Source of the DNA: Margaritispora aquatica
Lineage: Eukaryota; Ascomycota; Leotiomycetes; Helotiales; Discinellaceae
Length of the DNA stretch: 64,000 bases
Direction: 5' to 3'
Assembly: GCA_007644065.1 (NCBI GenBank)
Contig: VJWN01000008.1
Coordinates: forward strand, 684,411 to 748,410
The stretch's first letter is position 1. Every line of letters starts with the position of its first letter. The position numbers and the translations under genes were made by a program. The notes beneath the pieces were generated by a model. It had not been told where the DNA came from. It did no database searches and was given only the letters and a program-made list of their open reading frames with translations. Positions 10,003 to 20,435 of this stretch are shown one piece after another.

Positions 10003-11936
10003 ATGTCAGACCACGACGAAATGTCCCTCGACTCTGGCTTCAGCACGCCAGTGCCTGAACTCGACGATCACCGACACCAAACACCTGCTGTTCAACGAGC
10101 TCACTCGCGAAGAGGCACTGTCGAAACCATGCACAGCACTGCCGACAGACGTGCCATTGCTGCTAATCTTCATATCGTCAACCAAGGTCTTCTCCCAACC
10201 ATTGTCCGAGACTTCGAGCATGCTGTAGATGACGATGAAGGTGGAGGAATATCTCCACACCCTGGCCGCAATATGAGCCGTCGTGGAACAGTGACTACAC
10301 TCGATCAACGTGCTAACTCGCCTCCCAATTCTGTCAAGGCTTTTGCCGATGCCCGACGTCGCGAACGAGCTCTCTCTACTGCAGATCCCAATGCCATGAA
10401 AACTTTGGCAGATGTGCGCCGAAATGACGATTGCGAGCTGCGTCGCACGCTATCAGGGGTCAGTGGTAGGAGCAGAAGAAGCAGAAGAAGCCGCCGCCGC
10501 TACACGAACGAGGATGATGGCGCAAGCTTTGCTAGTTCTCACAAGAGTGCAGAAGAGGATGTATGCTTTCCACTTCATCCAGCAGGAAACAAGGATACAC
10601 TTTCGATTGACTTCGAGACATTAGAAGATTTCATCGCAGAGGAAGAGAGCATTGATTTGCCGGAGCAACACCCAAGAACATTCCCCGATCTACGCAAACT
10701 GAAGCATGGCGAAATCCCAAGCTACATCACTTCCGACGGCGACGTTGTTGAGATCTCTCACGATACAGCATCTATGAATGAGAAGCTCAACAGCCTCGAG
10801 GAATCCCTTAGAGAGCCCCAAAAATTGGAGAACAGATTCGAATTCTTCTCTTCCTTGGGCGAGGAGACCATTCACGCTGCCGAGTTTGGCGATCTCATCC
10901 TTCCAGGAGAAGACGTCCGCAGTCTTTTCACTCTTCCACAAGGAGAGGATGCGGATGGTGTTTGGTGGCTGAACATGAATGATCCGCGAGAGGATGAAAT
11001 TCGCGCGATCTGTAAAGCTTTTGGTGTTCATCCACTGACTATCGAAGATATCAGCACCCAAGAAACACGTGAGAAGATTGAGCTCTTCCCATCTTACTAT
11101 TTTGCCTGCTTCCGTTCCTTCAATGTGGAGGAGACCAGCAATGGACAAGAATATGAGCCTTTCAACATTTATGTGATTGTCTTCCGCGAGGGCACATTGA
11201 GTTTCAGCTTTTCAAACAACCTTCATGCCGCTCATGTGCGAAAGCGTATTACTATGCTCAAGGATTATGTTGCACTTAGCTCCGATTGGATTTGCTACGC
11301 TCTTATGTAAGTTCTCTTCTGCAACTATTTACAGTACCTCGACTAACTTCCTTCAGCGACGATATCGTTGATTCCTTTGCGCCTATCATTACCAAGATTG
11401 AAGATGAAACCGATGCTATCGAGGATGAAGTTTTTATCGCTCGCAACGATGACATGCATACCTTCCTGCGCAAGATTGGCATGATTCGCAAGAACGTCAT
11501 GGGCTTGATGAAACTCCTTGGAGGCAAAGCCGATGTCCTTCGAGGGTTCACAAAGCGTTGCAATGCCAATTACAAGGTCACTCCGCGCATGGATATCGGC
11601 CTTTACCTGGGTGACATTCAAGATCACGTTGTTACAATGATGACAAGTTTGGCTCATTTTGAGAAGATGCTCTCTCGATCTCACAGCAATTACTTGGCTC
11701 AACTCTCCATTGACAACATCACCCAAGGAAATCATGCCAATAAGGTTCTTAGCAAAATCACTCTTTTGGCATCCATCCTTGTCCCGCTCAATCTGGTATG
11801 TGGTATGTTCGGAATGAACGTCAAGGTACCTTTCCGGGACACCGAACACCTGGGTCCCTTCTTCGGCATATTTGGCTCTCTCTTCGTCATTGTCCTTTTG
11901 TGCTGGCTCGCTGCTAAGCGTATGAGATATCTCTGA
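10003..11936 (+). CDS. CorA-family Mg2+ transporter, Mnr2/Alr1 type (627 aa, 2 exons)
   Basis: Exons are 10003-11306 and 11357-11936. A long acidic, Ser/Arg-rich N-terminus (about 215 residues) precedes the CorA soluble domain (V-W-W-L-N-M-N-D-P, H-P-L-T-I-E-D-I, I-Y-V-I-V-F). The C-terminus carries two membrane helices with the signature G-M-N motif at about residues 587-589, between the helices in the order expected for CorA pores. Fungal proteins with this layout move Mg2+ across the plasma membrane (Alr1) or out of the vacuole (Mnr2). The sequence resembles the Alr1/Mnr2 branch, but I cannot decide the membrane. Splicing at 11306/11357 restores Y-A-L-I-D-D-I-V-D-S-F. Confidence 0.92.
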
Positions 11937-12976
11937 CTTCTAGTGATCAATCCTATAGGAAGCTTCTTGCACGCCGTCTATTTGTTGATCTCGAATCGCA
12001 GAATATTGGCACAACAATTCAACCAAATTTCAGTTGAGGGCCTTTTGTCTGGTCAGAGGGCAAACGTATATACAAAGGACGGAACTAATGATAGAGGGGG
12101 CTTCGCGAGTAGAATAGACAATGCAAAATATGTGCCCAAAAATTCGATTTGAATGTTCATTCCATTTTCATGCATACCGACGTTGTTGCAAAGGTTTGAG
12201 TGATTTTATAGAACAGCAAGTGCTATATGACCAAAGGAATTGTCTCAAAATCGAATGTAGGGTTTTACTTCAGCAAGCAATCAGTCTGATGATATACTCA
12301 TCCTTATACAATGCTCTGTTTGTATAAAGCTCCGAGTGGCAGAGACTTCAACACGTTCCCAAAGTGGCAATCCACGGAGGCACATCAACGCGGGGTAGCT
12401 AAGCGAGACGATCATTGCTGTCTGATTCTGGTTCTCGGGCTCAGCATTTCCGCATGGCGGTCAGAATATTAAAAAGCCATATCTCCCATATTAGAAATTG
12501 TGGAGATGACGAGCTTGAATTTTATCCATGCCAGTTTTTTCACTGCAGTGTTTGAAGTGTGGAGAAGCATGCACCACGGCACAAGGTGTAGATTGCCGGC
12601 GCACATGAGTTCCCACGAGTGGGAAGCTGGCGAGTACCGGCAGCGAGGTGTGGCTCAATCAGGCTGATTGAGGCGGCCCGTCAGGGATTTTGGGGTGTCT
12701 GGGGTTGCTGATTTAATTTATGGGCGAGTGACATTTCTCTCTGCGAAAAGAGCTTCGGTGCGGAGGATCCGTGTGGATTCTGGGGAATGGTGAAGGGGAG
12801 GTATGTATAGGAGACGGGGAGTAGGGAGGAGAGACCAGGGCAGTCAGATGATGAGGAAATGAGCTTTTTTCTCTCTCCATGGGGTCTGGAGAGACGGGAG
12901 AGATAGATATACAAGTAGGAGGTGATTTCTTGGTTGATGACTGTGGTGGTTTTTGCAATTCACACTGACACTCAAA
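11937..12976. other. Intergenic, CorA 3' end to esterase promoter
   Basis: About 1 kb. The first 400 bp are probably 3' UTR. The last 300 bp, upstream of the esterase, are purine-rich on this strand. No other coding signal. Confidence 0.5.
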
Positions 12977-14230
12977 ATGTATTTCCGTGCCTCTCTCCTT
13001 ACGGCCCTTTTGGCGAGCTCGAGCGCTGTTCTGGCTTCGACTGTTAGGATAAATGCGTTGGGTGACAGTATCACTGGATCGCCCGTTAGTTTTCAGATGG
13101 ACTTGTTGTGATGTTACCATGGTACTGACTGCAAACAGGGTTGCTGGCGTGCGCTGCTCTGGCAGAAGCTGCAGAATGCTGGTGTTACCAATACCGACTT
13201 CACGGGCACATTAGCTGGTCAAGGTTGTGGATTCACGTATGATGGTGAAAATGATGGACATGGAGGATATCTTGCTACAGGTAAGAGGGCTTTCCAACGT
13301 TTGGCTTCTGCTTGCAATCTGGGCGATGATCTCTCGCAACTCTACTACCCTCCAGGAATGGTGAGCTAACATACACTCCCCAAACAGGTATCGCCAATGC
13401 AAACCAGCTCCCAGGCTGGCTCCTCGTCTCAACACCCGACATCGTGATGATGCAACTCGGTACTAACGACGTGTGGTCTTCCTTATCCACCACCGTAATT
13501 CTCGCCGCCTATACGACCTTGGTCGGTCAAATGCGCGCACAGAACCCATCGATGACTATTCTTGTCGCGCAAATCACACCCATGAACCCATCCGGCTGCA
13601 CTACCTGTGCCCCAGGTGTCGTGGCTCTCAACGCCGCCATCCCAGCATGGGCAGCAAATATCTCGACCACCGCGAGTCCTGTCACTGTTGTTGATTGCTG
13701 GACCGGCTATGATACCACGCTCAACACTGGTGATGGCGTCCATCCCAATGAGTCGGGTAACACGATTCTTGCGAACGATTGGTTTGCACCGCTTAGTTCG
13801 GCCATTGTGAGGGTTGGTGGAGGATCCGTCCCAGCAACTGCCAGTGCTAGCAGCACTTCAAAGTCGAGCTCAAAAGCTAGCTCTACTGCCACCACCACTT
13901 CAAAGAGCTCATCGACGAGTTCGAGCAAATCTTCCTCTGCGGCATCAGGCACCAAGGCGTCGAGCTCGAGCAGCAAGACTTCATCAACGCTGGTTACGAG
14001 CACGACGAAAACAACCTCTTCGTCGACTACTAAGACGTCGTCTGCTACGACTGGCACGAGCACGGCAACGCAGGTGCTTTATGGACAATGTGGTATGTAT
14101 CGCCTGATTCTTCGATGATAACGAAATTGCTAACCGAGATTCTCTAGGTGGTTCGTCGTGGACTGGACCTTTCATCTGCGGAGCGGGAACTTGCACGTGT
14201 TACAACACTTTCTACTGTCAATGCGTATAA
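12977..14230 (+). CDS. Secreted SGNH/CE3-family carbohydrate esterase with C-terminal CBM1 (345 aa, 4 exons)
   Basis: Exons are 12977-13084, 13139-13280, 13388-14092 and 14148-14230. A signal peptide (about residues 1-20, hydrophobic, ending V-L-A-S) leads into an SGNH hydrolase. Block I is G-D-S-I-T (Ser31), block III is L-G-T-N-D (107-111), and block V is D-G-V-H-P-N (Asp199, His202). This is the pattern of carbohydrate esterase family 3 acetylxylan esterases. A roughly 80-residue Ser/Thr/Lys linker follows. The protein ends in a type 1 cellulose-binding module (about 314-345: L-Y-G-Q-C-G-G, then paired Cys). It probably removes acetyl groups from xylan outside the cell while bound to cellulose. 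The CBM1 exon is separate (55-nt intron), so it can be missed by simple ORF calling. Confidence 0.92.
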
Positions 14231-14297
14231 GCGCAGTTGAGACCTTCGTGTATAACAATATCAAAATATATTCATTCATACATTCATCCGCTCATCC

Positions 14298-15838
14298 TCA
14301 CTCATCTCTGATATACTTCTTCAACCCCCTCAACCTATCTTTCGCACTCTCCAACACCGTATCCTCCTTACAAATCGCAAACCGCAAATAATCCTGCACC
14401 AGATGCGCATTCGCATCCGTACAGAACTCCGTCGGCGGAATGGCCGCAACACCCAACTCCATGATCAAAAACCAACTCAGTCTGAAATCCCTCGGCCTTT
14501 CCCGCACATGGTCCGGAAACACATACGTCTCTGGGATAGCCACCTTGGCCATATTGACTAGCACGAAGTAGCCGCCTTCTGGATCCGTAAATGGGAGGCC
14601 AAGCTCAACCCAGATGGCGTTGAAGAGGTCCATTTTCGCTTTCAAGGAGGCCCGTGAGTGTACCCAGAAATTGTTGGTGGGTGCTAGCTCGAACCCGACG
14701 GCGATGGCTTCTTGGAGTGGTGAGACGGTCGTGTAGCAAATCCGGGTGTGGGAGGCTGCTACGTAGGTGATGAGGTGGGCAGGACCGACAAGCCAACCTA
14801 CGCGCCAGCCGGTCACGTAGAAGGATTTTCCAGCTGTGTGGTCGTCAGTTTCCATACATCACCGAGTCTCAAGCAAAAAAGAGAGATGAAGACTCACCAG
14901 AGCCAACAGTAAGCGTCAACCTCGCATACTCAGGCGACAATGTCGCAATACGCGTAAACGGCGTGTAATATAACGTATCATACACCTCATCCGACACAAT
15001 AATAATATTCCCCTTCACGCACAAGTCGCCAATGGCGCGGAGCTCGGCCTCTGAGAAGATCTTGCCGATGGGGTTGTGGGGCGTGTTGACGACTATCATT
15101 TTCGTGCGAGGCGTGATGGCTGCGGCGAGCTCGGCGGGGTCGAGCGTCCATTCTGAGGAAGAGGCGGTTTTGGTTGCGCCTTGAGATGGTGGGTGGAGCG
15201 GTACGTAGACGACTTTTCCGCCGGGCATTTCGATGTTGCTTAGATATCTAGAGGGGTATTAGTGGGGAGGAGGATGTGAAGGAGACAGATGAGAGGAGAG
15301 GAGAGGAGAGGAGAGGAGAGACTCACTGGTCGAAGAAAGGCTCGAACACTATTACTTCATCTCCAGGCTCAATAAACGCCATAAACGCACATAGAATACC
15401 TATTTCTGGTTAACATTTTCTCAAGGTCACATGAATTGAAGTATGACTTCACAAACCTTCATTAGCACCCGTAGTAACAGTGACTTCGGTCTCGGGATCG
15501 ATCGTCCTCCCCAACCATCCCGAGTAAGCATTCGCCAACGCTTTCTTGAGTCTTGGTCTCCCACGTGTGGGTGAGTACTGATTGCACTCCACGGTATCGA
15601 GAGCATCTTTCGCCGCATCGACAATGAATTGGGGAGGTTTGTAGCCGAAGAAGCCTTGGCCCATGTTTACGATTGGTTGGACAGGAGATGCTGCAGCGGC
15701 GGCATTGACCATCGACCTGTGTATTTGTGAGCTTGTCTCACTCTGGTAATGTGAGGTGAAATTTGTAATAGAATTAGTTACGCACCATACATCTTCTCGC
15801 CTTCCTGCTACTCTGGCTGCCGGCTTTGGATTTTCCAT
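14298..15838 (-). CDS. BNA3: PLP-dependent class I aminotransferase, Bna3/kynurenine aminotransferase type (423 aa, 5 exons)
   Basis: Exons are 15838-15786, 15716-15457, 15399-15327, 15247-14898 and 14833-14298. The fold-type I pattern is clear: N-M-G-Q-G-F near the N-terminus, N-Q-Y-S-P-T-R-G, T-G-A-N-E-G, N-T-P-H-N-P-I-G, the S-D-E-V-Y block and the PLP lysine at about K248 (S-A-G-K-S-F-x-V-T-G-W-R-V-G-W). This matches kynurenine--oxoglutarate aminotransferase / cysteine-S-conjugate beta-lyase (yeast Bna3), which makes kynurenic acid from kynurenine. No mitochondrial presequence is evident, so a cytosolic site is inferred. The third intron carries a (GAGAG)n tract next to its donor. It converges with the esterase, with only 67 bp between the stops. 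Confidence 0.9.
15291..15320. repeat. GAGAG pentamer microsatellite in an intron
   Basis: Six GAGAG units in a row lie inside an intron of the aminotransferase, immediately beside its splice donor (the minus-strand donor GTGAGT is complementary to 15321-15326). Confidence 0.85.
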
Positions 15839-16421
15839 TTTGATGGAAAAGATTGTGTTTGGTCAAGTCCAGCTTTACGGCTCACTCTCTTAATATACAA
15901 TACAATGTCTCAACTCGGCTTCCAATCTCAAACTCTCTTCGTCTTTCATCCTCGCTTATTTCAGGAGCCTCAAAGTAGCGGAAGCTAAGCCGCTCGATCC
16001 AAAGCGTATATAACCGCACAAGGTAACCCAGACTGAACCATTGACGAGCTACTTGAACATAATACAAGTACAATAAGATTTCGAATTGGCCTATCTCACC
16101 CAAGATATCGGCTTTCGGGGGACCTTTCAGATCTTGACTTTGTGCATGGTCATCAAAAATGGGATCCGCTTCCGTAGCCGGGGCGGGTCCAGCGCCGCCG
16201 CTCATATAGCGTCTCTCAGGGGCTAGCTTCAAGTCCCCCACTCCACCCCACTCTCGCTCACTCTCGGGCTCGGGTACCTGAACGACCTGCAAGCATATCA
16301 TATCAGATTGTATCCTACCAGGTTCTGTTCACCGACTCGCTGTTCTCCTGGATATTTATCCTCAAAAGGGCTCTTCGGGCTGTCAAGACTGTAAACTGTA
16401 ATGGCTCTATGATCAGGAGTG
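15839..16421. promoter_or_regulatory. Divergent promoter, aminotransferase / D-lactate dehydrogenase
   Basis: 583 bp between two divergent starts. A 139-aa minus-strand frame crosses it (15882-16301) but resembles no family and would overlap both promoters. Two upstream ATGs for the dehydrogenase lie at the right edge. Confidence 0.5.
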
Positions 16422-16513
16422 ATGACTTCAACTATCCGTTCAACAAGACCGCTGGTGGCGAGAGTTGCGAGAGCACCTCGTATAGCGGGACATTCTCATT
16501 GTCGATGGAATAG
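16401..16513 (+). promoter_or_regulatory. Two upstream ORFs at the D-lactate dehydrogenase start
   Basis: A minimal uORF (ATG GCT CTA TGA, 16401-16412) shares its end with a second ATG at 16409. That frame runs 34 codons to TAG at 16511-16513, across the main ATG (16422) in the +1 frame. If the transcript starts upstream of 16401, scanning ribosomes would meet both first, which would dampen translation. Whether the leader includes them cannot be told from sequence. Confidence 0.45.
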
Positions 16514-18258
16514 CTCATCGAAACCTCGGTTACCTTCTTCTGTGCCGTCAGCCTCATCATGGTCGTCAAGTCGAGTTCTTCTGTTGGCCGCAGCTATTGG
16601 AGGAGCGGCATTTGCGGGTGGAATTGCATATAACAAATCTGGTGACAGTAATATTGATTATTCAAGACGTTCAAAGTTTCCAGTACCAAAGTATGCAACC
16701 ATCAAAGAAATGGAGGAGGTAATTGTTCTTCCTGAAGTTCTGATTTTCTGTCTAATATCATGTGGCCAGGCAATTGAAGAAATACGGACAGCTCTTGGGG
16801 AAGACAGCGTGAGCATAGATGATGAGGATCTCAAGCTACATGGATACTCAGAGTGGTCGCCATCGAACCTAGACACTTTACCAATCGCTGTCGTGTACCC
16901 AAAGAGCACGGAAGAAGTGTCAAGACTTATGGTCATTTGTCACAAATTCAAAGTCCCAATCATTGGGTACTCAGGCGGAAGTAGTCTCGAAGGGAACTAT
17001 TCAGCACCTCATGGAGGTATCAGCGTGGATTTCATGCACATGGACAAAGTCATTGCTCTTCGCGAAAACGACCTCGACGTCACTGTCCAACCAGCAGTAG
17101 GATGGGTCGATCTCAACAAGAAGATCGCAAGCAGTGGTCTCTTCTTCCCCGTCGATCCATCACCAAGTGCCAAGTTCGGCGGCATGGTAGGCACAAATTG
17201 CAGCGGGACGAACGCCGTCCGATACGGCACCATGAAAGACTGGGTCATCAACCTCACCGTCGTTCTTGCCGATGGAACCATCATCAAAACCCGTAACCGA
17301 CCCCGGAAATCAGCTGCGGGATACAACCTCAACGGAATCTTCGTCGGTTCGGAGGGGACCCTCGGTCTCGTCACCGAGATCACCTTGAAGCTAGCAGTCA
17401 TCCCCAAGGAATTTAGCGTCGCAGCCGCTACGTTCCCCACGATCCGCGATGCTGCAGCTACAGCATCGGCAATCATGCGCGCTGGCGTGCCGGTCGCCGC
17501 GCTTGAGTTCCTTGACGAGGTGCAGATGGGTGTGCTTAACCGAGGAGGTTACACGACACCTATTGTGTTCGACGAGAAGCCAACGCTGTTTTTCAAATTC
17601 TCGGGCACGAAAGCGAGTGTGACTGATAATATCAAAGAAGTAGAAGCCATTTCGAAGGCGAACAAGGGTGGTGCGTTCCGCTTTGCAAAGAATGAGAAAG
17701 AGCAGGAATTACTCTGGTCCGCAAGGAAACAGGCGCTTTGGAGTCTGCTAGCTGCGAGACCTGAGGGGACGGAGCTGTGGACGACGGATGTGGCGGTGCC
17801 GTATTCGAGTTTGGCTACTATGATTGGTATGTCTGGTCAAAATTAATTACTTTAGCTATCGCTAACACCTTACAGAGGCATCGACGAAAGGACTAAAAGA
17901 ACTCGGTGTCTTCTCATCTATCGTCGGTCATCTTGGAGACGGCAATTTCCACGAAGCGATCATGTACCATAAAGATGATCCTGTTGAGACAGCTGCAGTA
18001 GAGAAACATGTCAAAGGCATGATTGTGCGTGCTCTGGCTATGGATGGAACCTCTACCGTAAGTCAAGCTTTTTGACCCTTCCAAACTGTGTGTTTTGCTG
18101 ACATATTGTAGGGCGAGCATTCGATTGGCTTCTTCAAGAAGGAAGAGCTGTTGCAGGAGGTCGGGCCAGATACACTGGCTGTGATGAAGAGTATTAAGCA
18201 AAGTCTGGATCCTCACTGGTTGTTGAATCCGGGAAAGATCTTTGACACGCCTGTTTGA
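16422..18258 (+). CDS. DLD1: Mitochondrial D-lactate dehydrogenase (cytochrome c), FAD-linked (560 aa, 4 exons)
   Basis: Exons are 16422-16718, 16770-17826, 17876-18057 and 18112-18258. An Arg-rich presequence and one hydrophobic segment (about residues 43-60) suggest an inner-membrane anchor facing the intermembrane space, as in yeast Dld1. The FAD-binding-4 (PCMH) domain shows G-Y-S-G-G-S-S-L-E-G-N, V-D-P-S-P-S-A-K-F-G-G-M, G-T-N-C-S-G-T-N-A-V-R-Y-G, G-Y-N-L and V-G-S-E-G-T-L-G. The C-terminal domain has G-H-L-G-D-G-N-F-H and ends W-L-L-N-P-G-K-I-F. It oxidises D-lactate to pyruvate and feeds electrons to cytochrome c. The first intron (51 nt) has no stop and is in phase, so the frame reads through it; it was removed because its sequence breaks the family pattern. 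Confidence 0.93.
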
Positions 18259-18789
18259 TGCTTGGGTTTGTCAAATTCGAGAGTTTGTAGATAGCAAATG
18301 TAAGATCAATATATAGATAGAGAAGAATGTATCAGCCTTTCTCTGTCGATTATCACATATTTGCCATTCGTCCCAATCCAATTTTACTATCACAGCCAGA
18401 AGATGTATCAGCTAAGCGAACTTTCAGCAGAATCGACAAATTGGTGCTTGTGATGTCGCTCCAAGAACTACCGATCATCGAGACAGGCGTTTTACAGTGT
18501 CAGCAGTTTTATTAATTCTGCTAAAGCGTTGAAATCTCTATTTGTCATGGTATAGTCTCAACTTACTCGAAAATCAAAATGATCATCAAAGAAGGAAGAA
18601 AATAGCTTCGCTAAGAGAATGTAGTAACTTCAGGCATCTATAGCTATGTACTATGTATCCTGCACCAGACCTCTAGTCTGATATTGTGAGATCTATTCTA
18701 AATTCTAAATTCTAACTGTCCATCTACCGCCAAACCTGTACCAGCAGTGCCAACTTTCTCCCCCCCCAACCTTTCGACTCCAACAAAAT
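18259..18789. other. Intergenic between convergent DLD1 and MFS permease
   Basis: 531 bp of 3' UTR-type, AT-rich sequence between convergent stops. No coding signal. Confidence 0.5.
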
Positions 18790-20435
18790 CTATGTAAGAT
18801 ACCGAAACTTAGGATGCTCATCACCCAACTCACTAATATTCAACCTCTCATGCTCAAACGGGACTCCATACTCCCTATCTCTGCGCTTATTTTCCTTCTC
18901 AAGCATGAAATGCATACCCAGCGCAAGGAATATGATCAAACCACAGAAAGCGCAGCCAAGACCAGTGCCGAGCTTGTAATCAGGTCTATCACATCACAAC
19001 GTCAGCTCAACACTTGCCACTACGCAGAACAAGAAAAGAGGAGAAGAAGGGGAACACATACGCAGCTTTGTCATAAAACACTGAAGATCCAATAAAGGAG
19101 GTCAACTGTCCGACCAACGCAACAACAGCAACACTAGCCCCCTTCTTGGAGTCATTGCCCGCATTATTAAGAATCCACGTCAGATTCAACGCAACAATGG
19201 GAAACGTCCCACAGCACGCGAACCAAACCCCGGCATACCTCGCACCAGTACTGACGCCATTGCCCACCGCAACCAGAATTACATACCCCACGAGTGCCAC
19301 ACTCGCCGAGAAAGCGATTATGGGACCTCGCTTACCCCATCGATCAGAGACATACGCCGCAGCGGCACAGCACAAAAACGCACCTAGGTACGGAGGCGCG
19401 CTCAAGCCTTGGGCTTTGATGGACGTGTAGCCCAGATTCTTGATGATGGTCGGCAAGAAGTTGTTCAGTGAGGCGAAGGAGTAATTCCAGCAGAACTGGA
19501 TGAAGGCGTGGACCCACGATTTCCAGTCCGTGAGCCCCTTGAGGTAGTGCGTCCAGTTCACGCTGGTCTTGGCGGTTGTGTCGCGTTCTTGAATGCGCTC
19601 GACGGCCATGGTTTGCTCGGCTTCGGTGAGGAATTTGGAGGTAGCTGGCGAGTCGGGGAGGAAGAAGAAAACGATCGGTATACAAAGTAGTGTTGGTGCT
19701 CCCTCTAGACATGGCAGTTAGCATGCAATATCTTATCCAAAATCAAAATCAGTACCTACCGATAATAAACAGCCACCTCCAATCTCCCCATTCGGAATCA
19801 ATCTGCTCAATCCCATACGCCAGAGCACTTGCAAAACAAGCAGCCAACGGCGCCGTACCCAGTAACCACGCCATGCGAATTCCCAATTCCTTCCTCTGGT
19901 AAAACATCGAGAGATAGAACGGCGAACCAGTAGCGAGCATGACCTCGAACATACCGAGGAATGCGCGACATACGCAGAGTCCGGCGAGGTTGGTCACTAC
20001 ACCAGAGCAGATGGCTGCGGTGCCCCAGCCCAGACAGAGAATCGAGACGTAGATATGCGCTGGGAAGATCTTCCAGAAGAGCGTGGTCCATTCAAAGAGC
20101 TCGTAGGTGATGTAGAGGGAGTTGAGCACCCATGTCCACTGGTTGTGTTAGCCTGTGCTTGGAAATTGAGGAAGCGTAGTTACCTGGCTGCTGCTAAGGC
20201 CGAGATCTGCTTGCGCTCCAGCTGCTTTTGCATTTCCGATGTTCGATCGATCGAGGTAGCTCATCAGATAAAGAAGACACACAATGGGTAAAACCCTCGT
20301 ATCGAACTTGTGACAAAGTGCCTGTTGCTGGTCACTGGGCAAGATGGCTTGAGAGATTGTCTGGTCGACATCTCCTTTCTCGGGAGGCTCCTCAAGCGAG
20401 ACAGCCTTGAGATTGTTCGACTTTTCTTCAGACAT
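18790..20435 (-). CDS. MFS transporter, Dal5/Tna1-type anion:cation symporter (489 aa, 4 exons)
   Basis: Exons are 20435-20184, 20138-19760, 19704-19062 and 18985-18790. A cytosolic N-terminus (M-S-E-E-K-S...) leads to the family block M-S-Y-L-D-R-S-N-I-G-N-A in the first helix. It continues with R-A-F-L-G-M-F-E, a G-D-W-R-W-L-F-I-I-E-G repeat, L-P-D-S-P, then the second half with V-S-D-R-W-G-K-R-G. The tail is hydrophilic and ends Y-L-T. About 12 membrane helices and a normal length fit the ACS/Dal5 branch of MFS (allantoate, nicotinate, pantothenate or similar organic anions). The substrate cannot be told. An in-frame ATG 48 nt upstream (20483) would add a short hydrophobic leader; the MSEEK start looks more usual. 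Confidence 0.88.

Noticed and set aside
10006..11950. Minus-strand ORFs antisense to the CorA transporter
   Set aside because: Shadows of the plus-strand coding frame.
13707..14063. 118-codon minus-strand Val/Glu/Leu-rich ORF
   Set aside because: Antisense of the Ser/Thr linker codons of the CE3 esterase.
15882..16301. 139-codon minus-strand ORF between the aminotransferase and DLD1
   Set aside because: It fills a divergent promoter, has no family resemblance and no splice-supported extension.
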